Part shown: in pieces, positions 1-7,571 of the stretch
How the letters are laid out: the number at the start of each line of letters is the position of its first letter
Numbering within the stretch: position 1 is the stretch's first letter
DNA from: Thermoplasmata archaeon
Lineage (GTDB): Archaea; Thermoplasmatota; Thermoplasmata; Lutacidiplasmatales; UBA184
DNA: 64,000 bases
Reading direction: 5' to 3'
Assembly (NCBI GenBank): GCA_021816865.1
Contig: JAKAWX010000002.1
Location: 76,110 to 140,109 of the forward strand
Made by a program: the position numbers and the translations under genes
The notes under the pieces: generated by a model
What the model saw: the letters and a program-made list of their open reading frames with translations, nothing else
What the model was told of the DNA's origin: nothing
Databases searched by the model: none

Positions 1-436
1 CCTCGCCGAACCGGTAGACGTACAGGATCGCCGCGCCGAGCGTCCCGCCGCTCGAGATCCCGAGCAGGAACGGGTCCGCGAGCGGGTTGCGAAAGACCCC
101 CTGGAGCGCCCCGCCGGACACGCCGAGGGCCGCGCCGACGATCGCGGCGAGGAGCACCTCGGGGAGGGCGATGTTGAGGACGATGAACGTGGCCCCGAAA
201 CATCCCGACGGCCCGAGCGCGGCCCCGGCGCACGGATCCGGTGCCAGCCGGCCCCCGCTCAGGGCGTGGACGAGGATGGCGAGCGACGTGGCGAGCGGTA
301 TGGGGTAGGGGCGCAACAGGACGGATTCCAGGACGACGGAGAGGATCACCGTCCCGATGCCGGCGACGACCAGAGCGACGAGGCGGGGGCGCCGCCGGGA
401 CGATCGTAGCGGCGGCGCGACGTCGGGGACGCCCAC
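1..436 (-). CDS. FecCD/BtuC-type ABC transporter permease, partial
   Basis: This is the N-terminal part of an iron-siderophore or cobalamin ABC importer permease; the rest lies beyond the left edge. Reading the minus strand from a GTG at 434-436 gives a basic N-terminus, a first membrane helix and then the family signature 'GGALQGVFRNPLADP' followed by 'LGISSGG', typical of BtuC, FecCD and FhuB. The start lies 26 bases after the stop of the upstream substrate-binding protein gene, so the two form an uptake operon. The GTG is preceded by a weak AGG and no better start is visible. The ATPase subunit is presumably further left. The substrate (haem, siderophore, cobalamin) cannot be decided from the sequence. 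Confidence 0.88.
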   Translation of the reverse strand, partial: MGVPDVAPPLRSSRRRPRLVALVVAGIGTVILSVVLESVLLRPYPIPLATSLAILVHALSGGRLAPDPCAGAALGPSGCFGATFIVLNIALPEVLLAAIVGAALGVSGGALQGVFRNPLADPFLLGISSGGTLGAAILYVYRFGE

Positions 437-462
437 GAAACCTGAGGACTTCCCGGCCTCGG

Positions 463-1473
463 TCAGCCCGTGATCGGATGGAAGAGGTCGAGCAGCGCCG
501 GGACCCCGTACAGGATCATCGTGGGATCGGGCTCCGTGATCCAGTTCGCATCGATCCCCGATAGGTTCCCGTGGGCGACGGCGGAGAAGCTCGACCAGTC
601 GGGTCCCGCCGCGTACGCACTCTCGTTGAGCCCGTACCCGACGCCGTAGACAATCCAAGTCGGATCCCCCGACAGCACCTGCGCGCCCGTCAGTTCGGGG
701 TACGAGAGCGGCGCGCTCGCCCCGAGTCCTACGGCCCCCGTGATCTCGAGCAGGGATTCTCCGAACGTCCCCGGCCCGAACGTCCAGTAACCGTTCGCGT
801 CGACCGAGTAGGTGAGCAGCACGGTCGGAAAGCTCGTGGCGCTCGCGCTCACGTTGGTGGCATTGTAAAGCTCGCTCGCGAGGAGCGCGTTGAGGGCGTC
901 CGCCGGACCGGTGGCCCCGAAGATCTCGCCGAGAAGGAGGTCGTCCACCAGTATCCCGCTCAGCGTAGGGGGTTGGAGCATCACGACCGGCACGTGCAGC
1001 TGGCTCGTGATCAGCTCGACATCGGCGATCGAGACGATCGTCGACGCGAGGACCAGCTGGGGCGCGAGGTCTACCAGCATCGACGGAACGAACGTAGGAC
1101 CGACCTGCACGCACATCGTCGGGGTCAGGTTCCAGAGGGCGATCTGGTCGGTCGAGTAATCGTCCGATAGGCCGCCGAGGCTCGTCGCGTAGCAGTCGAC
1201 GCCGACGACGTGGCCGCGCAGTCCGAGCCGGAACACTTCGTCCATGATGCTCGGGCCGAGGACGACCACGCGGGCGGGGTCCGCGGGAACCTGGACCGTC
1301 CGGCCGAGGTCGTCCGTCACGGTGACCGCCGTACCGACGGACGTCGACCGGGCCGGTGCGACGAAGACGGCGGTCAGGGCAATCCCGAGGCTGGCGGCGA
1401 TCAGGACGCTCGCGATCACCCAGGCCAGGGGGACGGTCCGGCGGGGGATCTCCGACGGGGGACTCAACTGCAT
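463..1473 (-). CDS. Membrane-anchored ABC substrate-binding protein (BtuF/FepB type)
   Basis: The 336-residue protein starts with a short basic segment and a hydrophobic anchor (about residues 17-40), followed by a Peripla_BP_2 domain. The entry motif 'VTVTDDLGRTVQVPADPARVV' is characteristic of binding proteins for iron-siderophores, haem and cobalamin. It should capture the ligand outside the membrane and deliver it to the FecCD-type permease encoded immediately downstream. Length is normal for the family. The N-terminal helix probably stays as a membrane anchor, as is common in archaea. A TATA-like element 24-32 bases before the ATG supports this start and a near-leaderless mRNA. The ligand is not predictable by eye. 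Confidence 0.87.
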   Translation of the reverse strand: MQLSPPSEIPRRTVPLAWVIASVLIAASLGIALTAVFVAPARSTSVGTAVTVTDDLGRTVQVPADPARVVVLGPSIMDEVFRLGLRGHVVGVDCYATSLGGLSDDYSTDQIALWNLTPTMCVQVGPTFVPSMLVDLAPQLVLASTIVSIADVELITSQLHVPVVMLQPPTLSGILVDDLLLGEIFGATGPADALNALLASELYNATNVSASATSFPTVLLTYSVDANGYWTFGPGTFGESLLEITGAVGLGASAPLSYPELTGAQVLSGDPTWIVYGVGYGLNESAYAAGPDWSSFSAVAHGNLSGIDANWITEPDPTMILYGVPALLDLFHPITG

Positions 1474-1496
1474 TGGATTCTGGACAAATCGACTTT

Positions 1497-1505
1497 ACCA
1501 TAAAG
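1497..1505 (-). promoter_or_regulatory. TATA-like box for the substrate-binding protein operon
   Basis: On the minus strand the AT-rich element ctttatggt lies 24-32 bases before the ATG at 1473, the spacing expected for an archaeal TATA box on a leaderless transcript. It stands out from the GC-rich surroundings. Confidence 0.5.
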
Positions 1506-1613
1506 GTTGCGGCGGCGCTGCGGGTGGCCTGCGGCCGTCCGGTCGCGCGAACCCCGCTCCGCGGGCCTGCACAACAAACGATATCTCCCCCGGCGCGCCC
1601 GGGGGTTCTCGGT

Positions 1614-1774
1614 GGGAGCATAGGCTAATCTGGCAGACCAGCGGGCTCCAGTCAGGGAGTCGCACGCGACCCCCTGGGATTAGGGTCTGCGGAGGGGCGC
1701 CTCGCGCCCCGATGACGAGTGACTGGAGCGCGCGGAGAGACCCGCATATCGGGGTTCAAATCCCCGTGCTCCCA
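1614..1774 (+). tRNA. tRNA-Trp (CCA) with an 88-nt intron
   Basis: Exon 1 (1614-1651) and exon 2 (1740-1774) make a full cloverleaf: acceptor GGGAGCA/TGCTCCC with discriminator A, anticodon stem GCGGG/CCCGC, anticodon loop CTCCAGA, T arm CGGGG-TTCAAAT-CCCCG. CCA is not encoded. The D stem has a C-A mismatch. The intron at 1652-1739 interrupts the gene between positions 37 and 38, the canonical archaeal site. It holds a perfect 7-bp hairpin (1694-1710). A stretch at 1720-1728 is exactly complementary to the anticodon loop plus the first intron bases (1646-1654). An ATGACGA at 1712-1718 matches box C of C/D RNAs at 6 of 7 positions. A TATA-like GATATC lies near 1581-1586. Confidence 0.92.
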
Positions 1775-1903
1775 TCTTTCCCGGTGGCGGGTCGCGCCCC
1801 AAAGACGGCGGCGTTCTCGAATTCCCTGCAGGGTAGGCGGTCCGGCACGGGCTCTCTTCGAGCCGGCGCAGCTCCCCCCGCAGTCCGGCCTTCCGCCGAT
1901 CGA

Positions 1904-2293
1904 TCAGAGGGCTAGAAGGGGACCCGTGTAGCTTCCCGAGACGTCGGCCGGCACGCACGGTGTCGATCCCGGACAGGAGGCCCCGAACTCGTAGACGCCT
2001 CCGAGAGAAGCGAACGCGCCGAGCCCTTGGGTTCCGTTGGCCTGGTAGGCGACTTGGTTGGCCGAGCAGCTCACGACGAAGAAGTAGACCGGTGATGGGG
2101 CCGACCAGCGGAAGCTTACGGTCGTGCCCCCGGTGGTATCGATGCCGGTGCAGGTCGTCGCGAGATCATAGATTGCCGCTTCGTGCAGCGAGAAGTGCTG
2201 GGGCACCGGCACGGTGATCGAGGCGAGGAAGGCGGCGAGCGCGGCCCCGACCGAGACACCCGCGACCATCAGCCCGCGCGTCCTCTGCCGCAT
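1904..2293 (-). CDS. Small secreted or membrane-anchored hypothetical protein
   Basis: This 129-residue protein has an N-terminal hydrophobic helix (about residues 8-28, after MRQR) that reads as a signal peptide or anchor. The exported part is about 100 residues, rich in Ser, Thr, Gly and aromatic residues, with four cysteines that could form two disulfides. The composition matches other exported archaeal beta-sandwich proteins in this window. I do not recognise the family. It is a single gene divergent from the cupredoxin-PKD gene. A TTTAAGG-like element about 40 bases upstream could be its TATA box. Being real is supported by the signal peptide and the lack of a better overlapping frame. 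Confidence 0.62.
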   Translation of the reverse strand: MRQRTRGLMVAGVSVGAALAAFLASITVPVPQHFSLHEAAIYDLATTCTGIDTTGGTTVSFRWSAPSPVYFFVVSCSANQVAYQANGTQGLGAFASLGGVYEFGASCPGSTPCVPADVSGSYTGPLLAL

Positions 2294-2507
2294 GACCGCC
2301 GTGCGCGATCGCGCGATGCGTCCCGTCCGTTTAAGGACGGCTCGAGGACGAGCCGATCGGGGGTCGTTGGCGCGGGCTCCTTCGGCGACCGACGCCGAGG
2401 ACTCGGACGGCGGGCGGTGGGGTCACCGCGAACGAGCGGGCCATGCGCCAAAGGTTTCGGAGTTCGCACCAAAACGCAGGTGTAGTCGCTCCTCGCCAGA
2501 AGGGGCG

Positions 2508-4955
2508 ATGGGGGATGGGGGACCCACCGACGGCGGTCCCGCACGACGCCGCCTCGCGAACCTCACCGCAAGGGTATCGGTGGCGGCTTCGCGGGCCACG
2601 CGCTCTTCGACCGCCCGAAGACTCGCGGTCGTTGCGCTCGCCGGGCTCCTGGCCCTGTCCATCTACGGCACGTGGATGCCCGCGGACGTGCGCTGCTCCC
2701 TCCCGGGCGCCGTGGCCTGCGCGGGCGGGATCCTCGGACCCGCTATCGCACCGGCGGGATCCGGTGAGCAGTGGTTTGACGTAACGATGTACGACTGGGG
2801 GTTCTGGATCGTCGACTCGACGACCGGTCAGAACGAGTCGAGCGCCTGGAACGTCTTCGAGGGCTGGACGGTCCACGTCAACGCGACCAGCCTCCCGCCC
2901 GACGTCGCGGTCGGTGGGACGGCGTACCACGGGCTGGGCGTCGAGATCAACGCCACGGGCCAGCAGCTGCTCTCGCTTGCCGCCCCCGTCGGCCGCTGGG
3001 TGACGGCCACGTTCGCCGCTCCTTCGACCCCCTACTACCACCAGCACATCTGGTGCACGATCCAGTGCGGCCCGGGCCACGGTTCGCAGCAGGCGTACGT
3101 CCTGAACGTCATCCCGGGGGTCGTCTCTCCGGTCGCCACCGCCGCGGCGAACACGACCTCCGGGTCGGCTCCGCTCGCGGTCGAGCTCACCGGCAACGGG
3201 ACATCAGGAACCCCGCCGTACAATTACAGCTGGAGCTTCGGCGACGGCCCCGGGGTCGCGTACGGGAACGTCGCCCGGCACGTCTACGCTCTCGGGGGGA
3301 TTTACTACGCGACGCTCACGGTCACCGACTCGAAGGGGAATCCGGGCCGGACGACCGTTACCATCACCGTCCTGTCGAACGCCCCCCTCGAATCGAACCT
3401 GACCGCCACGCCCTCGGCCGGGACGGCCCCGCTCGCCACGAGCTTGAGCCTTGTGACCCACGGGGGCACGCCCCCGTACCGTTACGTGTGGTCGTTCGGG
3501 GACGGCCCCAACGTTTCGGGGCCCAACGCCACCCGGCACGTCTACGACTCGCCCGGGGTCTATGCCGCGTCGGTCGACGTGGTCGACTCCGTCGGCGCGT
3601 CGATCCGGGCGCTGGTCCTCGTCACCGTGCACGATTCGGCCGGGACCTTCACCCTCGTCACGACGGCCACGCCGTCCAACGGAAGCGCCCCCGAGCAGCC
3701 GACGTTCAACGTCACCGCGAGCGGAGGGACGGCCCCTTACTCGTTCTCCTGGGTGTACGGGGACGGAACGACCGGCACCGGGGCCTCCACGACCCACCTG
3801 TACAACCAGACCGGTTCGTACGAGGCGACGGTCTTCGCCTCCGATGCGGCGGGACGGACAGCGACCTCGGAGGTCCGGGTCGTCGCCACCGCGCTCAACT
3901 TGAGCGGGGGTGACGACGGACCGTCGTCCGCGGGCGCCGCGCCGGCGGCTTCGCCGCTCACGATCCGCATCGTCGACACGCCGTCGAGCGGCGGGGCGCC
4001 GCTCTCGGTTTGGGCCACCGCCTCTATCGAGGGCGGGACCGGCCTTTCCGAGGTGGTGAACTGGAACTTCGGGGACGGAGGGACCGCGAGCGGGCAGGTC
4101 GTCACGCACTCTTTCTCCACCCTCGGAACGTTCAACGTCACGGTCTCCGCGACCGACTCGAGCGGAAGCACGGGCTCCAATTCGACCGCGATCCGGGTCG
4201 GTCCTCTTGCCGTCGAAATCGTAGCGAACCAGACGGTCGGGGACTCCCCCTTCTCCGTGAGTGCTGCCACGACGATCACGGGAGGCAGCGGCTCGTATGG
4301 CACCGTTACCTGGAACTGGGGCGACGGGCGGACCGGCGCGGGCGACCTTGCATCCCACACGTACGGCCCGAACGCCACGGGAACGGTCACGCTCAGCGCG
4401 CGGGTCACCGACTCCACGGGAGCGGTTGCGAACTCGACCCTCCGGTTCTCGCTCCGCGGTCCACCGAGCGCGAGCATCTCGGTGGCTCGAGGTCCCGGGA
4501 CTGGGGTGCCCGTTGTCGTGACCTTCGCGGTCACGGTCGCCGGCGGGAGTGGGGGGTACGCCTCGCAGGTCCTCTGGACGTTCGGCGACTTCTCGAGCAC
4601 CCGAGGCCCGACGGTCGTGAACCACACTTACAACCACACCGGCCACTTCATGGTGACCGTCGAAACGAACGACAGCTCGGGCCGCATCGCCCTGGCCCAG
4701 GCCTGGGTGAACATCTCTTCGGTCCCGGCGGCGCTTCCGGCCGGGGGCCCTCAACCGTGGATCTTCACCGGGGTCCCGGACCCCCAGGCGGCGGCACTGG
4801 CGCTCCTGGGGATCGTCGCCGCGACCGGGCTCGTGTTCCTTCTGCGCAAGCGCTCCGCCCGGCGGTCGAAACCCCCTGCCGCGGCCCCTCCGCGTCCGTC
4901 CCCCGCCCCTCCGGGCCGGGCCGATCCTCCCTCGTTCCCCCGGGGACCCGCCTAG
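2508..4955 (+). CDS. CuA-like cupredoxin domain fused to six PKD domains, membrane anchored
   Basis: The protein has 815 residues. An N-terminal helix (about 37-58) precedes a cupredoxin domain with a cytochrome-oxidase-subunit-II-like copper site: His141, Cys183, Cys187 and His191 in the spacing C-x3-C-x3-H. The position of the CuA methionine is Gln194. Six PKD-type beta-sandwich repeats follow, each with a W-x-F/Y/W-GDG or similar core, near residues 237, 324, 411, 517, 599 and 686. A C-terminal helix (about 760-785) and basic tail anchor it. It is probably an extracellular electron-transfer or copper-binding surface protein. The ATG at 2508 follows an AGAAGGGG ribosome-binding site; the longer upstream frame overlaps the divergent gene and was rejected. 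No oxidase subunit I is encoded nearby, so a role in a terminal oxidase is only inference. Confidence 0.8.
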   Translation: MGDGGPTDGGPARRRLANLTARVSVAASRATRSSTARRLAVVALAGLLALSIYGTWMPADVRCSLPGAVACAGGILGPAIAPAGSGEQWFDVTMYDWGFWIVDSTTGQNESSAWNVFEGWTVHVNATSLPPDVAVGGTAYHGLGVEINATGQQLLSLAAPVGRWVTATFAAPSTPYYHQHIWCTIQCGPGHGSQQAYVLNVIPGVVSPVATAAANTTSGSAPLAVELTGNGTSGTPPYNYSWSFGDGPGVAYGNVARHVYALGGIYYATLTVTDSKGNPGRTTVTITVLSNAPLESNLTATPSAGTAPLATSLSLVTHGGTPPYRYVWSFGDGPNVSGPNATRHVYDSPGVYAASVDVVDSVGASIRALVLVTVHDSAGTFTLVTTATPSNGSAPEQPTFNVTASGGTAPYSFSWVYGDGTTGTGASTTHLYNQTGSYEATVFASDAAGRTATSEVRVVATALNLSGGDDGPSSAGAAPAASPLTIRIVDTPSSGGAPLSVWATASIEGGTGLSEVVNWNFGDGGTASGQVVTHSFSTLGTFNVTVSATDSSGSTGSNSTAIRVGPLAVEIVANQTVGDSPFSVSAATTITGGSGSYGTVTWNWGDGRTGAGDLASHTYGPNATGTVTLSARVTDSTGAVANSTLRFSLRGPPSASISVARGPGTGVPVVVTFAVTVAGGSGGYASQVLWTFGDFSSTRGPTVVNHTYNHTGHFMVTVETNDSSGRIALAQAWVNISSVPAALPAGGPQPWIFTGVPDPQAAALALLGIVAATGLVFLLRKRSARRSKPPAAAPPRPSPAPPGRADPPSFPRGPA

Positions 4956-4965
4956 GGGCTCGGCC

Positions 4966-5826
4966 GTGGCCGAGGTTACCGACGTCGGGACGGCCGCCTC
5001 GCCGAGCCAGAACCGGCCGCCGGTGCCGACTCGCCGGGTCCCGAGCGACCTCGGGCGCAAGGTGCTCGCGTTCGAGTTCGTCGTCCTCGCCGAGTACTGG
5101 GTCGCACCGGTCTTCCTCGGCGTCACCAACTACGCCGGCGTCTGGTCGGAGATCGGGTCGACGCTGTTCTTCGTTCTCGTCGCGAGCCTTCTCGCGTTCG
5201 TCGTGGTTCCCCTGATGCCGCACCTCAGGGCTGCCCTCGGATCCGGGCGGCGCCGTCTCGTCTTCCACGGGGTCTGGGCGACTTCGCTGGCCGTAGGGAT
5301 GTTCGTCACGAACATCCTCCAGTTCGTCGACGGCCCGACCTCCGGCCCGATCCTCTTGGGCCAGGAGACCGTCTACACTCCCCTCGGCGCATGGTCGAGC
5401 CTGACCGTGTACCTTCCGGGCGTCCAGCTCTGGGCCACCTTCAACCCCGAAGGGCCGACGGTCCTCTTCCTACTCGGCTTCCTCTCGGCCGCCTCGCTCG
5501 TTCTCGGCCCGATGCGTCGACCCGCGGCCTGCCCGGCTCCTTCCGCGAAGCCGACCGGTACCCGGGCCCGTCTCGCGTCCCTCGGGGCCCTCGCCCCGCT
5601 CGGGTTCATCACGGGGTGCCCGGCCTGCAGCCCGGCGTACTTCGCGCTGCTCTCCCTTCTCGTTCCGGGCGCCGCGGTCGGAGCGTACGCAGCGCTCCCG
5701 CTCGTACCGTGGATCGGCTTCGCGGGGCTCCTCTTCCTCGTCGGTTTCTGGCTGGCCGTGCGCCTCATCGAACGCAGCACGTCGCCCCCCACGACCGGCC
5801 CGCTGGCCGCGATTCCGGTGGGGTGA
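4966..5826 (+). CDS. Polytopic membrane protein with a CPAC motif
   Basis: This protein of 286 residues has about six to seven predicted membrane helices. A late loop carries 'GFITGCPACSPAYF', a C-x2-C pair at the start of a helix that could bind metal, haem or form a redox disulfide. I do not recognise a named family. It starts with GTG 10 bases after the cupredoxin-PKD stop and its own stop overlaps the start of the RnfD-like gene, so the three are almost certainly cotranscribed. The context (copper protein before, flavoprotein-like membrane subunit after) suggests an electron-transfer role, which is inference. Confidence 0.7.
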   Translation: MAEVTDVGTAASPSQNRPPVPTRRVPSDLGRKVLAFEFVVLAEYWVAPVFLGVTNYAGVWSEIGSTLFFVLVASLLAFVVVPLMPHLRAALGSGRRRLVFHGVWATSLAVGMFVTNILQFVDGPTSGPILLGQETVYTPLGAWSSLTVYLPGVQLWATFNPEGPTVLFLLGFLSAASLVLGPMRRPAACPAPSAKPTGTRARLASLGALAPLGFITGCPACSPAYFALLSLLVPGAAVGAYAALPLVPWIGFAGLLFLVGFWLAVRLIERSTSPPTTGPLAAIPVG

Positions 5827-7253
5827 GCGACGTGTCCGCGGAATCGTCGTCGTCGCGGCCTGCCGCGCGTCCGTGCGAGCTCTGCGGTCTCCCGATGTCT
5901 TCGGGGAGACTGTGCCCGGAATGCCAGGGTCTCCTCATCGCGGGCTTTCGCACGGCCTCGTTTCGCCCGATGGCGGAGGGAGGGCCGACGACGGCACGAC
6001 CGCAGGTCGTGCCGCACGGGCCCCCGGTCGAGCCGTCCGCGATTCCGGGTCCCCAACGTCCGGGCGCGGGCCTCCGCGCTTCTCCCTCGGCGAGCCCTCC
6101 GGCCACCCCCCCGGCGACGTCCCCGACAGCCGTCACGACCCTCCCCGGCCCGTCGCCGCATCCGCCGGGTGCGTCCGGTACGACGGCCTCCGTCACGGCG
6201 AACCCGACCGGCGCCCCGTCCCGAACCGCGGTCCGGCCCCGGCCCGTTCCGGGTGCCGGAACGGCCGCGCCCCGCCCCGCCTCCCGGCCCGCCGGATGGC
6301 GCCGCTCGCCGGTGGTCCGGATCTGGAAGCGGTACTTCCCCCCTGTGCGGCTCGTCTGGATCTTCCTCCTCCTCCTCGTCTACAACGCCGACGGGTTCGC
6401 CAACCGTGCGGTCGCCTGGCCTCTACTGGCGCTTCCGCTCGCGGCCGCGCTGACGGACATCGGCCTCCAGCTGGCCCGGTTTCCTCGACCCCGGATCCCG
6501 GACGCGGCCATCGCCAATGGCCTCTTCCTTTCGGTCATCCTTTGGCCGACCGACGTCTCCCTCGAGCTCGTCGCCGTCGCGGTGGCGACCGTCGGGCTGC
6601 GTTACCTCCTCCGGCGGAACGGCCATCCGATCCTCAACCCGGCGGCGCTCGGGGTCACCCTGGCCGCGACGGTCTTCGCGCTCCCGCAGCCCTGGCATGT
6701 CGGCCTGACGCTGACGGACGCCGCCGTGGTTGCCCTCCTCGGGCTCGTGCTCTGGTCCCGGGCCTGGCACACCTGGCGGCTTTGGGTTGTCTTCTTCGCG
6801 GTGAACGCCGTGGCTTCGCTTGCGCTGGCCGAGTACTTGGCGGGAAGTTCCGTCCTCCTCTACGTAGCCCAGACGGTCCTCCTCGCTCCGGCTCCGGTCT
6901 TCTACGGGTTCTTCATGGTGACCGAGCCGCGGACCGCGCCGTCCGCCCGGCGCCCGATGATCTTCTACGCCGCCGTCGTCGGCGCGAGCGCCGCAGCGTT
7001 CCCGTTCCTTTTCGCGAAGTACCCGGTCGTTTCGGCGCTCGGCATCCTCGCCCCCTACCTCGCGCTGTTCGTCGGTAACCTCTACACCACGGTCGTCCCC
7101 TCGGCCCGCGGGGTCCGACGGAAACCGAGCGCGAGCGCGCCCGCGTCGCGGTCCGCCGCGCCGGTCCGCCCGACGACCGCCGTGGCCGCCGAACGCTTCG
7201 GAACGGTTCCCGAGGTCGACGGGGTCCCCTCGCGACACGCCTCGGGCGGATGA
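5823..7253 (+). CDS. RnfD/NqrB-like membrane protein with N-terminal zinc ribbon
   Basis: Translation from a GTG that overlaps the preceding stop (GTGA) gives 476 residues. Residues 18-40 hold a C-x2-C...C-x2-C zinc ribbon ('CELCG', 'CPECQ'). A Pro/Ala/Thr-rich linker of about 100 residues follows, then roughly ten membrane helices. Two motifs in the membrane part fit the NQR2/RnfD/RnfE family: 'HPILNPAALGVTL' and 'FFMVTEPRTAPSARRP'. RnfD and NqrB carry covalent FMN in ion-translocating oxidoreductases; I do not see the usual flavinylated S/T-G-A-T motif. No other Rnf or Nqr subunit is encoded here. A stand-alone quinone- or flavin-linked redox protein working with the preceding cupredoxin is a reasonable inference. 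A GTG nine bases downstream (5832) is an alternative start. Confidence 0.7.
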   Translation: MSDVSAESSSSRPAARPCELCGLPMSSGRLCPECQGLLIAGFRTASFRPMAEGGPTTARPQVVPHGPPVEPSAIPGPQRPGAGLRASPSASPPATPPATSPTAVTTLPGPSPHPPGASGTTASVTANPTGAPSRTAVRPRPVPGAGTAAPRPASRPAGWRRSPVVRIWKRYFPPVRLVWIFLLLLVYNADGFANRAVAWPLLALPLAAALTDIGLQLARFPRPRIPDAAIANGLFLSVILWPTDVSLELVAVAVATVGLRYLLRRNGHPILNPAALGVTLAATVFALPQPWHVGLTLTDAAVVALLGLVLWSRAWHTWRLWVVFFAVNAVASLALAEYLAGSSVLLYVAQTVLLAPAPVFYGFFMVTEPRTAPSARRPMIFYAAVVGASAAAFPFLFAKYPVVSALGILAPYLALFVGNLYTTVVPSARGVRRKPSASAPASRSAAPVRPTTAVAAERFGTVPEVDGVPSRHASGG

Positions 7254-7571
7254 GCGATCGGTCCGCGCCCGCGGGCCGGCCCGCCCAAGACCCGTCCCGC
7301 GCGCCTCCGCCGAGGCGATCCGCTCGGCCGGCCGGCCGCGGAAACGAGGAAGGCCCGGCGTCGACGCCCGCCGGGACGCGGCCCGCGCTCCCGTAGCGCG
7401 CGACGACGGATGACGACAAAGCTCCCCGGAGAAGGCCCACCGATACGAGGGGGCGACGACCCGGGTAGCGAGCGCCCCCGGGGGGCCCCGAGCGTCCTAT
7501 CCGCGACGGTCGTCGGGCCGACCGAGGGAAAAGCCTCCTATGGGTTCGAACGTACTAGCGGTACGGCAGAG
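7254..7571 (+). other. 318-base intergenic stretch without a supported gene
   Basis: GC-rich with short self-complementary runs such as ccggccggccg near 7330. In-frame extension of the antiporter gene through this segment gives a low-complexity leader with no homology to the family, so I treat it as non-coding. The last 70 bases are less GC-rich and probably hold the antiporter promoter. Confidence 0.5.

Noticed and set aside
2214-2507. N-terminal extension of the cupredoxin-PKD protein
   Set aside because: It would overlap the divergent small secreted protein gene and adds no domain; the ATG at 2508 has a ribosome-binding site.
3150-4750. PKD region as a DNA-level tandem repeat
   Set aside because: The repetition is at the protein-domain level only; the DNA copies are too diverged to call a nucleotide repeat.
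3204-5129. Minus-strand frame opposite the PKD protein
   Set aside because: Shadow of the PKD repeat gene; no motif, unlike the clear sense-strand domains.
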